From the IMG/VR virus record IMGVR_UViG_3300010379_000009, positions 1-49,216 of that record: a DNA stretch of 49,216 bases; one strand, written 5' to 3'. Position 1 is the stretch's first letter, and each line of letters opens with the position of its first letter. Of this stretch, positions 14,991 to 23,060 are shown one piece after another. The position numbers were made by a program, and so were the translations under genes. The notes beneath the pieces were generated by a model. The model was not told the DNA's origin. It made no database searches and saw only the letters and a list, made by a program, of their open reading frames with translations. Source of the DNA: a virus.

Positions 14991-16957
14991 CGGTGCGAGC
15001 CTAGCATTCCGCTACGCGCGGCGTCCATGCGTCGTGGCAACCGCTTCCGCGTGTTCCACCGGGCTAGCGCGGCATCCATACCGGCGTCGGGAGTTTTCGC
15101 GGGCGCGTGCATGCCCATCGCCGGGAGTGGACGGTTCTCAGCGCTCACACGCAGCGCCGCCGTTGGCGTGTACGGCGCTCCGCTCTTGTTGAGCAACGTC
15201 ACGATTGCCTGCGTCGAGGTGTCGATCGGGTAAGCCGCGAGGAAGATCCCCGCCGGCATGTTCGGATCTTCGAGCGTGGCGGACAGCGTAGTCTGTCGCG
15301 GCGTGATGCCGGCCGTGGGGCCCACGTTCATGATGAGTGACGCGATGGCACCATCCGGCACTGGCGACACCGACCACGCCGGTGTCGCGTTGACCGTGCT
15401 GTACCCGCCGAGCGTCGGGTCCGTGTTGGGACCAATTTGGAATCCGCCAGCACCGACCATCACGCCGCGCAAGTCGTTGAGCTGCGTTGGTGGGCATGCG
15501 GTAAACTCTGGCAAGTTTCCAAATGACGCGGCAGTGTTGCTCCCGTCAAGCCCGCCATTCTCCGGGTGCAGCACGACCAATCCACGATTGCCACCTCCGA
15601 ACGTCGGGCAATACGTGGTTGTCGCAAAGTCGACCGGAATGCCACCCGCGAAATAGCATGACGTGATGTTCGGCGTGTATCCGCCGTTGAACACGATTGC
15701 CTTCACGCCGGACGCGAACATGCACGACTCGAATCGCGCGCACACCGGCGTGTACAGGTTGCACCACGTGGCCGAGTCGCCATCGCCAAACACACCGCCG
15801 GTCACAGTGAGGCAGATGGACAAGAACTGCGAATCACCGTCGAGAAAATATCCACCCGCCCACGGAGTAGTGCTCGGTCCCTCAACAGACGGCTTGTCGA
15901 TCGTCCACGTGAAGTGCGGGTTGTAGATCGGCGCACCACCGAATTGGCAATCATAAATCCCGACGTCGGCGCTGTAGTCGCATTCGCCTTGTGGACCTTC
16001 CCAGTTGGGAATCGCCGTGGGCGCGAAAGGTGTGTAACCCTGGCGCGCAACGCCGAGTAGTCCGTACCGACAGTTGATGAACCAGCAGTCGCGCACCGTC
16101 GCCCCGATGGTCTGCGCAAACCAAATCCCAATCGTGTTCGCCACCGGGTCAGCCGGTGTGTTGAACGATCCTTGAATCCCGACGCGCTCAATGGTGACGT
16201 TGATCGTGTCCGCGCCGTTCGTGAGACTGTGTCCGTACACGAGGCACACGCCGCCGAACCCCGCCACAGGTGCAATGCACAGATCGGTAATCGCAAGCCC
16301 GTGAGTCGAGAGTGCAGACACGGCAACCGGCCCGTCCACCGCGGTGAGCTGCAACGTGGTGCCGCGCGCACCGGCGTTGTCCATGTACATTCCGCAGCCC
16401 TCGATCGTCACCTCGCGCGCGTCGTCGAGCGCCCAGCGTTGCGAGTGCTTGATCACACCGGGGGGCAGCCTGAGCGTACCGCCACCCACGACAACAACCG
16501 CGCTCGTGTTCGTCGTGACCGCGGTGAACGCATTCGCCAGCGCGATGGAGTTGTCAGTCTGCGTCGAGTCGCACCCAAACCACGACGCGTGCACCGTTCC
16601 CGAGTCGTAAATCCTGATCCACCGCCCCACACCTAAGCCGGCCGTGGGGTCAATGATCGTGCCGCCGTCGTCCGCCAGTACGCACGCCGGGTCCCAGTAA
16701 AAGTGCCCGCCGCCACCGTCGCCAGGGAACACCGCGCCGGCGACGATTGCCACCATGTACGCCACGGTCGGCCCCGGGTTGAAGTTCGCCAGATCGCCGT
16801 TGCGCGCCTTGAGATTGCCGCCGACAGCCACCACGCCCGCGGAACCGAGCACCGTCTGCACCGCGACAACAGGACTGGCCGTCACCGACGCGATTGGAAT
16901 TCCCGTCTGTACGGACGCACCGTCACCCGCGAGCAGCGTGCCACCGACGGACTCCAT
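14987..16957 (-). CDS. Tailspike-like right-handed beta-helix protein
   Basis: Encodes 656 aa. The centre (about residues 110-450) is a run of short beta turns with GGTLRLPPGV, VTIEGCGMYMDNAGA and RDCWFINCRYGLLG, as in pectate-lyase-type beta helices used by tailspikes and host-receptor-degrading enzymes. Near residue 80-110 GGGGHFYWDPA and DSGTVHASWFGCD are typical of phage tailspike entry domains. The C-terminus is a smaller beta-sandwich-like region and a basic tail. A catalytic site cannot be assigned. It lies just before the portal gene, an unusual place. Confidence 0.85.
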   Translation of the reverse strand: MESVGGTLLAGDGASVQTGIPIASVTASPVVAVQTVLGSAGVVAVGGNLKARNGDLANFNPGPTVAYMVAIVAGAVFPGDGGGGHFYWDPACVLADDGGTIIDPTAGLGVGRWIRIYDSGTVHASWFGCDSTQTDNSIALANAFTAVTTNTSAVVVVGGGTLRLPPGVIKHSQRWALDDAREVTIEGCGMYMDNAGARGTTLQLTAVDGPVAVSALSTHGLAITDLCIAPVAGFGGVCLVYGHSLTNGADTINVTIERVGIQGSFNTPADPVANTIGIWFAQTIGATVRDCWFINCRYGLLGVARQGYTPFAPTAIPNWEGPQGECDYSADVGIYDCQFGGAPIYNPHFTWTIDKPSVEGPSTTPWAGGYFLDGDSQFLSICLTVTGGVFGDGDSATWCNLYTPVCARFESCMFASGVKAIVFNGGYTPNITSCYFAGGIPVDFATTTYCPTFGGGNRGLVVLHPENGGLDGSNTAASFGNLPEFTACPPTQLNDLRGVMVGAGGFQIGPNTDPTLGGYSTVNATPAWSVSPVPDGAIASLIMNVGPTAGITPRQTTLSATLEDPNMPAGIFLAAYPIDTSTQAIVTLLNKSGAPYTPTAALRVSAENRPLPAMGMHAPAKTPDAGMDAALARWNTRKRLPRRMDAARSGMLGSHR

Positions 16958-16961
16958 GGAC

Positions 16962-17897
16962 TCACAGCAAGCCGGAAACGTTCACGCAGTTCGTTCCGTC
17001 GCTCACGTAATCTTTGCCGCCGTACGCGCTGTTGATCACGTTGGTTCCGCCGTTGAGCGCCCCCGATGACGCCGAAATCGTAATCGTGTTGGTCACACTC
17101 GAAGAACCGCTTGCATCGACGATGGTGAACCGCGTACCCGCTCCGACGGTGCACGGGATCGTCCCGGTGCGCGCCGTGCTGATTGACGTGTACGCGATCC
17201 AGTGGTCACTAGTCGTGCCAACGAAGTTGACATCCGCAATGCCGCGCCACGCCTCACGGTTGCCGCCCTTGCCATACGTGATCCCCTGCACGGTGAGGTT
17301 GTTCGCACCGGGATCAGACGCCGTGGCGCCCCAAAAGAAACCGCCAGATTGATAGATTTTTCCGACAGACGTGCCACCAGACGTGGTGTCGAACGACATC
17401 ACACCGGTGCCCGCCCATAAATCCATCGTCGTACCAACAACTTCGACCCCGAGCGCCGAAGGACCATCACCAAAAAATGTCGCGCCAGCATTTTGGGCCG
17501 CCAGTCGGTACTTGGTCCCAGAATAGTCGATACTTATCGTTTGCGGTCCGGTAGCCCCGCTTCCGCCGAGCACCAAATTCCCCGCTCCACCAAGCAACGG
17601 TCCACGCGTCCCGAGGTACGTGCTGCCGTCAGACTGCACGGTGGCGTACGGGATGCCAGCGGATGCCGTGCCTCCCGGCGCGGCCGTCAAGTTCGTAGTG
17701 ACCGCCCCCACGATCGACCCGTTGACGGTCGTGCCCATGACCGGGCGCCCGCCGCGCAACGGCGCGGGCTGCGTGGACGTGTAGTGCACGTCCACGGCCG
17801 GCGTGGGGTGTTGCCGCAATTGCAACCACGTGAGCCCGGTGAGCCACGCGAACGCCAGCGCGGTGAGCAATGAGGTGGGAGTCGGTTTGAACTTCAC
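16962..17897 (-). CDS. Membrane-anchored or signal-bearing virion-region protein
   Basis: Encodes 311 aa from GTG at 17897. A basic start (MKFKPT) and a hydrophobic segment at residues 9-26 (LLTALAFAWLTGLTWL) look like an uncleaved signal or membrane anchor. The rest is Gly/Thr/Ser/Asn-rich with beta-like repeats (TISIDYSGTKYRLA and TNTITISASS), similar to tail fibre or adhesin domains. Such a membrane segment in a virion protein could act in DNA ejection or in surface display; that is a guess. Confidence 0.72.
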   Translation of the reverse strand: MKFKPTPTSLLTALAFAWLTGLTWLQLRQHPTPAVDVHYTSTQPAPLRGGRPVMGTTVNGSIVGAVTTNLTAAPGGTASAGIPYATVQSDGSTYLGTRGPLLGGAGNLVLGGSGATGPQTISIDYSGTKYRLAAQNAGATFFGDGPSALGVEVVGTTMDLWAGTGVMSFDTTSGGTSVGKIYQSGGFFWGATASDPGANNLTVQGITYGKGGNREAWRGIADVNFVGTTSDHWIAYTSISTARTGTIPCTVGAGTRFTIVDASGSSSVTNTITISASSGALNGGTNVINSAYGGKDYVSDGTNCVNVSGLL

Positions 17898-17903
17898 GGC
17901 GCG

Positions 17904-18287
17904 CTACCCTTGCTGCCGCGTGACGGCGGCTTGCATGCGGCATCCGGAGAGCCCCGAGGCGCTGGTGATGGTGACGCGCAGCGTTTGAAATGCGCACCCG
18001 GTTTGCTCAAGCCCGGACACCGCGCCGTGCGCGATGGTGCCGAACGCCGCACTCGCCGCGGCATCCACGAACCCGTCGTTCAGGTTGGACACGTTGGCGC
18101 CCAGCGGGAACTTCTCGATCGACACGGTGCAGCTGTTGGCCGCGTCCTGGTTGGCGATCGTGAAGCACAGGTTGCCGCCGAGCGGAATGGTCACGTCCGG
18201 GAATGCCGTCGGCACCGACTCCCCGACCACTATGGTTTGGTTGTATTGAGTGAGTGCCCCGCCCGGCTGAGTCTGGTTTGCGCCCAT
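17904..18287 (-). CDS. Small beta-rich virion-region protein
   Basis: Encodes 127 aa starting MGANQTQPGGALTQYNQ. It is a series of beta strands with several Cys (CFTIANQDAANSCTVS and SGLSGCRM), and is very similar in composition to its neighbours. It may be a fibre tip or base subunit. No named family. Confidence 0.72.
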   Translation of the reverse strand: MGANQTQPGGALTQYNQTIVVGESVPTAFPDVTIPLGGNLCFTIANQDAANSCTVSIEKFPLGANVSNLNDGFVDAAASAAFGTIAHGAVSGLEQTGCAFQTLRVTITSASGLSGCRMQAAVTRQQG

Positions 18288-18328
18288 GGCGCAGACGGTA
18301 GCAGCCAGCGAGCCCGGAGGGAAGAGAT

Positions 18329-19417
18329 CTAGGCGACTAGCTGGACCACGTTGCCGGCCGAGCCCGCGGCGCCCGCGACCCCTGAGCCGGTCTTCGCGCC
18401 GCCCGCGCCGCCGTTCGCGTCGATAGTGCCAGCGCCAGAAAGGTTGCGAGTCACGATGCCGACAAACCCGCCACCACCGCCACCGCCACCGCCGCAGTTG
18501 GTCGAGCCGGCCGCACCGCCCGCTCCGCCGCGGGCGTGGATCGCGCCCGCGTTCACGATTGCGAACGCCGCGATGACTAGGACACCGCCACCGCCGCCTC
18601 CGCCACCGCCGTGTCCTGTGCCGTCATCACCGCCGCCGGAGCCGCCAGCACCGCCGTTGATGATCGTGTACGTCGTCCCCGCGAGCACCGCACCCATGAT
18701 GAGGTACGGCAATGTTCGGGGCAGCGGGCCGCCTTCGGCCGCCGTGGGCGCCGTCGCGGCGCCGGCCGTGCCAGCACCAGATCCGCCGGTACCAGCACCG
18801 CCAGCGCCACCAGAACCACCACCAGCCGTGGCCTGCGCACCCCCGTTGGAACCCGCGCCACCCGCGTGTCCCGCACCACCCGCGGCAGAGGCACCGAGCA
18901 CCGCCGCACTGAGCGCAGCGCCAGCGGTCGCGCCGCTGGCGGCGGCGCCATCCCAGTCGATGATGCCGCTGTTCGTCAGCGTGCCGAGGCAGAATATCTC
19001 GAACCCTGCCATGACGATGGTCGCGCTCGCGCCCACCGTCATGTTGATGCAGTAAATGTTGCGGGTTAGCGTGTACACGCCCGTCGACGGGGTGAGCCCG
19101 AGCACCACGCTCGTGCCGTCAAACACTACGGAACCATCGCTGCCGTCACCGAAGACTGGCAACGTGCCAAACCCTACGATTGAGCCGCTCGCGAGGAGCG
19201 CGCCCTGGTTCACGGCGTTGTACGGCCCGGCGTAGCTGGACCCCAGGTCCTTCACCATCAACGTCATCGGCCCGCCGCCGGTGATGCCGTAGCTCGCGAG
19301 CGTGGCCGCGCTGGCGTTCACGACGACGGACTGCCCCGGTGCCAGGATGCCCTCCAGGGGAAACGGCAGCGGTAACGAGTCGTAACCGATGTTTTGAAGC
19401 GCGGCACCTTGTCCCAT
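18329..19417 (-). CDS. Glycine-rich adhesin-like protein
   Basis: Encodes 362 aa. The first 150 residues are beta-rich. From about residue 155 there is extreme Gly/Ala richness with GGAGG repeats and two runs of about nine glycines, each followed by a hydrophobic strand (VLVIAAFAIVNAG, FVGIVTRNL). Repeated poly-Gly runs beside strands are seen in phage distal adhesins (for example S16 gp38) and marine phage glycine-rich fibres, where they form polyglycine II helices. Host recognition is the likely role. The Shine-Dalgarno region lies in a small hairpin (19431-19443). Confidence 0.8.
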   Translation of the reverse strand: MGQGAALQNIGYDSLPLPFPLEGILAPGQSVVVNASAATLASYGITGGGPMTLMVKDLGSSYAGPYNAVNQGALLASGSIVGFGTLPVFGDGSDGSVVFDGTSVVLGLTPSTGVYTLTRNIYCINMTVGASATIVMAGFEIFCLGTLTNSGIIDWDGAAASGATAGAALSAAVLGASAAGGAGHAGGAGSNGGAQATAGGGSGGAGGAGTGGSGAGTAGAATAPTAAEGGPLPRTLPYLIMGAVLAGTTYTIINGGAGGSGGGDDGTGHGGGGGGGGGVLVIAAFAIVNAGAIHARGGAGGAAGSTNCGGGGGGGGGFVGIVTRNLSGAGTIDANGGAGGAKTGSGVAGAAGSAGNVVQLVA

Positions 19418-19430
19418 GTCGTTGTATACT

Positions 19431-19443
19431 CCTCGCAGCGAGG
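19431..19443 (-). promoter_or_regulatory. Hairpin overlapping ribosome site of adhesin gene
   Basis: The minus strand reads CCTCGCTGCGAGG followed at once by AG, so the right arm forms the GAGGAG ribosome site lying 12 bases before ATG at 19417. A five-base stem with a three-base loop would hide part of it. It might dampen translation of the adhesin. Confidence 0.4.
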
Positions 19444-19474
19444 GTACACGCGCCTTGCCGGGTGTCCAGCGCGA

Positions 19475-19747
19475 TCAGCTCTTGACGATCTTGAGCGGCG
19501 ACGGCGGCGGATCGAGACGCACGCGCGGTTGCGTGCTCAGGTTGTTGTGCATGTCATGCAGCGACGCGTACATCACGCCCTCGACTTCGAGACGCGTGGT
19601 GCTCCCGCCTACGGCACAATACGACGACCGGTTCCCGTCCTTGGGAACCATGATCACGATGGCCACGCGGTACTCGTCCGCGTTGCGCAAGGCCTGCGTC
19701 AGCAAGTCTTTCACGTCTTCGCTCGGATCTCGTTCTACATCACTCAT
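19475..19747 (-). CDS. Small conserved phage protein, paralog of 8334-8579
   Basis: Encodes 90 aa starting MSDVERDPSEDVKDLL. Its alpha-beta order (ALRNADEYRVAIVIM, TTRLEVEGVMYASLHDM) is the same as in the 81-aa protein at 8334-8579. The start overlaps the previous stop as ATGA. Family role unknown. Confidence 0.73.
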   Translation of the reverse strand: MSDVERDPSEDVKDLLTQALRNADEYRVAIVIMVPKDGNRSSYCAVGGSTTRLEVEGVMYASLHDMHNNLSTQPRVRLDPPPSPLKIVKS

Positions 19748-19950
19748 AACTCGTTCCTCTCGTAGTCCGCTGTCGCATTCTGGAACGGGGCGGTACGGCC
19801 GGACAGCAGGTACGCCATTCGGCAGCACCGCGCGGCATGGCGCCCGTGCACCCGTGCCGTCGCGTACGCACCCAACTCGAGCGCGTGATGCTGCCGAATG
19901 GCGTGCACCAGCGCGCGACGCGCAAACCAGCTGGCAAGCCAACGCTTCAC
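19744..19950 (-). CDS. Small helical hypothetical protein
   Basis: Encodes 68 aa from GTG at 19950 (GTGA overlap). It is rich in Arg, Ala and His, with VKRWLASWFARRALVHAI as an amphipathic basic helix. No known family; a nucleic-acid- or membrane-surface-binding role is conceivable. Confidence 0.65.
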   Translation of the reverse strand: MKRWLASWFARRALVHAIRQHHALELGAYATARVHGRHAARCCRMAYLLSGRTAPFQNATADYERNEL

Positions 19951-20198
19951 GGCGTCGGTGCTTTCTTGCCCACGCGTTGCGGCCAGCTCCAACACGAGTG
20001 CTGATAGGTCTCGCTGAACTGCACGTGCATCCGCGTCTCCTGCACGCCTGGGCGAAGCACCGTGAGCGTCACCGTGCCGTCCGCCAGCACCTCCGTGATG
20101 ACGGCCGCGCGCACGATGGGCGCACCTGCGTCCACGTAGTGCACCGTGCGCCCCACCGTCTCGCCGTGCGGACCGATCGTCGTCTTGATCTCGTTCAT
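19947..20198 (-). CDS. Conserved small phage beta-barrel-like protein
   Basis: Encodes 83 aa starting MNEIKTTIGPHGETVG. The order VGRTVHYVDAGAPIVRAAVITEV, then strands and a C-terminal HSCWSWPQRV, is a widespread phage/prophage pattern of unknown role, where a Trp-rich end follows a small beta domain. ATG overlaps the previous stop as ATGA. Confidence 0.74.
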   Translation of the reverse strand: MNEIKTTIGPHGETVGRTVHYVDAGAPIVRAAVITEVLADGTVTLTVLRPGVQETRMHVQFSETYQHSCWSWPQRVGKKAPTP

Positions 20199-20545
20199 CC
20201 GTGTACCTCCGTGAATAGCACGCAAGCTACATTGCGCGCGTGCTCCAAAGTCACACCAGGTGCGAGTCGCCACAGGTTCGAACCACGGACATTTTCACAC
20301 AACACCCCGCGCACCGACAACCTGCGCAACGCCCCCGAGTACCGCCAACCCTTGGCCAACCGCCACCGTCGATCGAGCTTGTTGCGCCGCGGCACGAGCA
20401 CGCCGGCCTTGACGAGTTTGGCTACCGTGACCGCGGACAAGTCGTCACCAGCGCCAAACCACACAACTGTCGATGCGATGTGGCGCATCACCTGATGCAC
20501 GCCCATCCACGGGTTGCGCCCAACCGCGTTGACTGCACCACTCAC
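20195..20545 (-). CDS. Winged-helix-like protein (family W)
   Basis: Encodes 116 aa from GTG at 20545. Two helix-turn patterns are visible: VAKLVKAGVLVPR followed by basic KLDRRWRLAK, and GALRRLSVRGVLCEN followed by NLWRLAPGVTLEHARNVACVLFTE, the second being a full family W unit. The protein is therefore probably a double winged helix. GTGA links it to the next gene. Confidence 0.77.
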   Translation of the reverse strand: MSGAVNAVGRNPWMGVHQVMRHIASTVVWFGAGDDLSAVTVAKLVKAGVLVPRRNKLDRRWRLAKGWRYSGALRRLSVRGVLCENVRGSNLWRLAPGVTLEHARNVACVLFTEVHG

Positions 20546-20805
20546 GTGAACAACACCAGCGCGGCGTCCCGTACCTGCGCGGCCGTCATGCCCTCGGGGA
20601 TCTTGAACCAGTACTCACACGGCTCGTGCCGCAACTCGACCTGCTCGAGCAAACCGCGGTTTGCCAGTCGAATACAGAACGCGTAGTGCACGCCAGAATC
20701 ACCGCTTAGGTGGTTCATTGCGAGCACGCCGAGCCACATGTCCGTCGCGTGGTAGGACGCGCTTCGCCACTCCGCCATGGCTGCAAGGTGAGCCATGAGA
20801 ATCAC
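20542..20805 (-). CDS. Small winged-helix-like protein (family W), tandem copy
   Basis: Encodes 87 aa from GTG at 20805; ATG at 20796 is also possible. It shares TDMWLGVLAMNHLSGDSG, HYAFCIRLANRGLLEQ and QVRDAALVLFT with the next upstream gene almost position by position. With 21056-21307 it forms a tandem triplet directly after the terminase gene. Confidence 0.83.
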   Translation of the reverse strand: MILMAHLAAMAEWRSASYHATDMWLGVLAMNHLSGDSGVHYAFCIRLANRGLLEQVELRHEPCEYWFKIPEGMTAAQVRDAALVLFT

Positions 20806-21059
20806 GCGAACAACACCAGCGCGGCGTCGCGCACTTGTTCCTTGGTCAAAGTGGGTGGCAGCGCGAACCGCCATCCCGTGTCGCGGCGTTGCTTCCGTGC
20901 GCGTGCCGCTACAAGCACGAGCAACCCGCGATCTGCCAGCGCCATGCAAAACGCGTAATGCTGCGACGCGCCGCCGCGTAAGTGCCGCATGCCGAGCACG
21001 CCCAGCCACATGTCGTTGCAGTGCCAAGCCGTCGCGTCACGCGTGCCCGCGAGTCTCAC
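20802..21059 (-). CDS. Small winged-helix-like protein (family W), tandem copy
   Basis: Encodes 85 aa from GTG at 21059. NDMWLGVLGMRHLRG, HYAFCMALADRGLL, then a basic wing (ARARKQRRDTGWRFAL) and TKEQVRDAALVLFA. The basic wing makes DNA binding plausible. It is the best template of family W. Confidence 0.83.
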   Translation of the reverse strand: MRLAGTRDATAWHCNDMWLGVLGMRHLRGGASQHYAFCMALADRGLLVLVAARARKQRRDTGWRFALPPTLTKEQVRDAALVLFA

Positions 21060-21307
21060 GGCTCACCTTGCAGCATGATGATCGCGGCCACCTGTCCGGC
21101 CGACATACCACGCGGCAGCGCGTACCTGTCTTGCCCCCACACGCACAGCAACAAGCCCTGCTTCGCCAACTCTTGGCAAATGTTGTGCGCGCCCACGCGC
21201 TCACCGCCTTCGGCATGCATGAATATGTGCCGTTGCGAGAACCCCAACACGCTGTACCACATGGCCGTGGCCGTGTACCAAGCCGTCACGTCACGCGTGC
21301 GCACCAC
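21056..21307 (-). CDS. Small winged-helix-like protein (family W), tandem copy
   Basis: Encodes 83 aa from GTG at 21307, 14 bases after the terminase stop. RDVTAWYTATAMWYSVLG and ICQELAKQGLLLCVW, then ALPRGMSAGQVAAIIML, align with the two downstream copies, though more diverged. The start is not certain because no clear Shine-Dalgarno site is seen; RTRDVTAW aligning with GTRDATAW supports it. Confidence 0.75.
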   Translation of the reverse strand: MVRTRDVTAWYTATAMWYSVLGFSQRHIFMHAEGGERVGAHNICQELAKQGLLLCVWGQDRYALPRGMSAGQVAAIIMLQGEP

Positions 21308-21321
21308 ACTAAGTTGCGCGG

Positions 21322-22821
21322 CTAGCGGCGTAGCGTGGTCTGTCGCCCGGTCTGCACCTTGCCCACGCGGTGGCTCGCCGCCTCGCGCGCGATCCAACTC
21401 GCCATCAACTCGTCCGGCGTGTGCGCCATGGGCTGGTAGTGCAGGGCGCCGCGAATCCATGCGTCAACCTCCTTCGTGAGCGGGCGGCCGCCAGCGCTGG
21501 GAATGACCCACAGCCCGCGCTCGAACTCCACGGCCAGGCTCTCGATGCCGAACGTGGCATCCGCCTTGTTCGCTCCGGTGAAGAAGTTGCGCACGGGCAC
21601 GTCGGGCGCCTCCACTTTCGTGAATTGCGTGATGAACTTTTGCGCCGCGTTCGACTCCACCGCGATGATCGAGCGATACCGCCGGTGCGTGTCGATGATG
21701 CGCCGGATGATCTCCGGGCCCGCCCAGTGACCCGACTCCACGCACAGCACCTCGCGTTGCCCGCTCGGCCATATACATATGGTAAACAGCACGCTCAGGT
21801 CGCCCTTGGCGTTCTCGTCCGTGCCCAGGTCCACGCCCGTGTACGTGCGGTAGCCCGGTGGCAACGCCGCCAGCCTCTCGGGCATGGCGCGCCCGTCGCC
21901 CAAGCGCAGGCACTCCAGGAACCACGCCCGCTTGAACCGCGCCGAGGCGTCGTCTCTGGCCAAGCAATGGAGCTGCCTGGCCGCCTCGTTGGAGCCGTTC
22001 TCGAGCGTCCACGCAGCGATGCGCACGAGCGGCCACCGGGACACCCAGCGAGGCGTTCCGTCGGGGTTCGTGACGGGGAACCGGTACGCGCGCCAAGCCG
22101 GGTTCTCGGCCAGCTTGTGCATGAGGTCTTCCGGGTGCCACGCGTTGCCGATCATCTCGACCGATGCGTGCTGCACGAGTCGCCCGGTGATCGTGCTCTC
22201 GTACCACCCGATGGTCATGTCGCGTTGGCTGGGCGTGCGGCTGTTGCCCCAGTCGAGCACGTCGTCCATCACCACGCGATCGAGTCGCGAGCCCATGATG
22301 CCCTGCGTGCCGATACCCGCCGCGATGATGCTGTAGTCCTTCCCCGCGGCGCGCCGCCCGGCCACCGTGATGCGGCTGTCTGACCACACGCTACCCGGGC
22401 GCAAGTCGGGGAACACCTCGTGCAATGCCTCGCTCGATCCAACGTAGCCCTTGATTGCCCGGAGGATCTTCTCCGCGCCCTCTTGGCTGCGCGAGATGAT
22501 CGCTTGGCGCAAGTTGGGATTGCGCCCCATGAGCCACAAGGTACGCAACACGGCAACGTTTTGCGTTTTGCCGGCCTCGACGTGCGACCAGATGACCACG
22601 CGCCGGTGCGCATTGCACAAGCGCTGGAACTCCTCGTGCACCGGCGCTTGCTTGAGCGGCGCGCCCGTCGACTCGTCGCGCCCCACGAACTCGATGAACT
22701 CGTTGACGTCGTTGCGCGCCACGAACAGCCGCATCTGGTACGCCTGCTCGATCAGCACTTGGGCGGCGGCCGGGTTCAGCACCGTCCAGTCCTTCGCCTG
22801 CTCTAGCCGCTCCATCGCCAT
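21322..22821 (-). CDS. terL: Terminase large subunit
   Basis: Encodes 499 aa, the usual length. The ATPase centre has a Walker A-like loop SHVEAGKT near residue 82 with Lys85, and a Walker B RVVMDDVLD near residue 183. The nuclease domain starts YTGVDLGTD (Asp331) and includes IIAVESNAAQKF further on. The protein cuts and translocates concatemeric DNA into the procapsid through the portal. ATG at 22821 is selected over TTG at 22830. The small subunit candidate is at 23611-24327. Confidence 0.93.
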   Translation of the reverse strand: MAMERLEQAKDWTVLNPAAAQVLIEQAYQMRLFVARNDVNEFIEFVGRDESTGAPLKQAPVHEEFQRLCNAHRRVVIWSHVEAGKTQNVAVLRTLWLMGRNPNLRQAIISRSQEGAEKILRAIKGYVGSSEALHEVFPDLRPGSVWSDSRITVAGRRAAGKDYSIIAAGIGTQGIMGSRLDRVVMDDVLDWGNSRTPSQRDMTIGWYESTITGRLVQHASVEMIGNAWHPEDLMHKLAENPAWRAYRFPVTNPDGTPRWVSRWPLVRIAAWTLENGSNEAARQLHCLARDDASARFKRAWFLECLRLGDGRAMPERLAALPPGYRTYTGVDLGTDENAKGDLSVLFTICIWPSGQREVLCVESGHWAGPEIIRRIIDTHRRYRSIIAVESNAAQKFITQFTKVEAPDVPVRNFFTGANKADATFGIESLAVEFERGLWVIPSAGGRPLTKEVDAWIRGALHYQPMAHTPDELMASWIAREAASHRVGKVQTGRQTTLRR

Positions 22822-22835
22822 GTGGTTCAACTACA

Positions 22836-23060
22836 CTATGCCAACAAAACCCGCACCGCGTCTACCACCTGCGCGAACTCCACACCCTCGCGCAACCGCA
22901 AAAAAGCGTCTTCGTTCCACCATTCACACAGCCCGGTTTGCACGGCGAGCTCACCGACGCTCATGTCTAGGTAGTACTGGTGCGGCGTGTCGCTGCCGGT
23001 GCGTTTATCCGGTAACGCCAGCGCGTGAGCAAGCGCCCACGTGGAGTACAGCTTACGCAA
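22836..23060 (-). CDS. Small winged-helix-like protein (family W)
   Basis: Encodes 74 aa if TTG at 23060 is used. VGELAVQTGLCEWW is followed by FLRLREGVEFAQVVDAVRVLLA, and the last ten residues (VDAVRVLLA) are the same as those of the next gene. It lies 14 bases before the terminase ATG. The start is uncertain. Confidence 0.72.
   Translation of the reverse strand: MRKLYSTWALAHALALPDKRTGSDTPHQYYLDMSVGELAVQTGLCEWWNEDAFLRLREGVEFAQVVDAVRVLLA

Noticed and set aside
13812-15233. A 473-codon open frame on the plus strand
   Set aside because: It is antisense to the portal gene, rich in Arg, Ala and His, and has no start signal; high GC gives long shadow frames.
18351-19055. Pro/Ala-rich plus-strand frame
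   Set aside because: It is the antisense of the glycine-rich adhesin: Gly codons read backwards give Pro and Ala.
20270-20290. GGTTCGAACC, like a tRNA T-arm
   Set aside because: It is within a coding region of a family W protein, and no acceptor or anticodon stem surrounds it.
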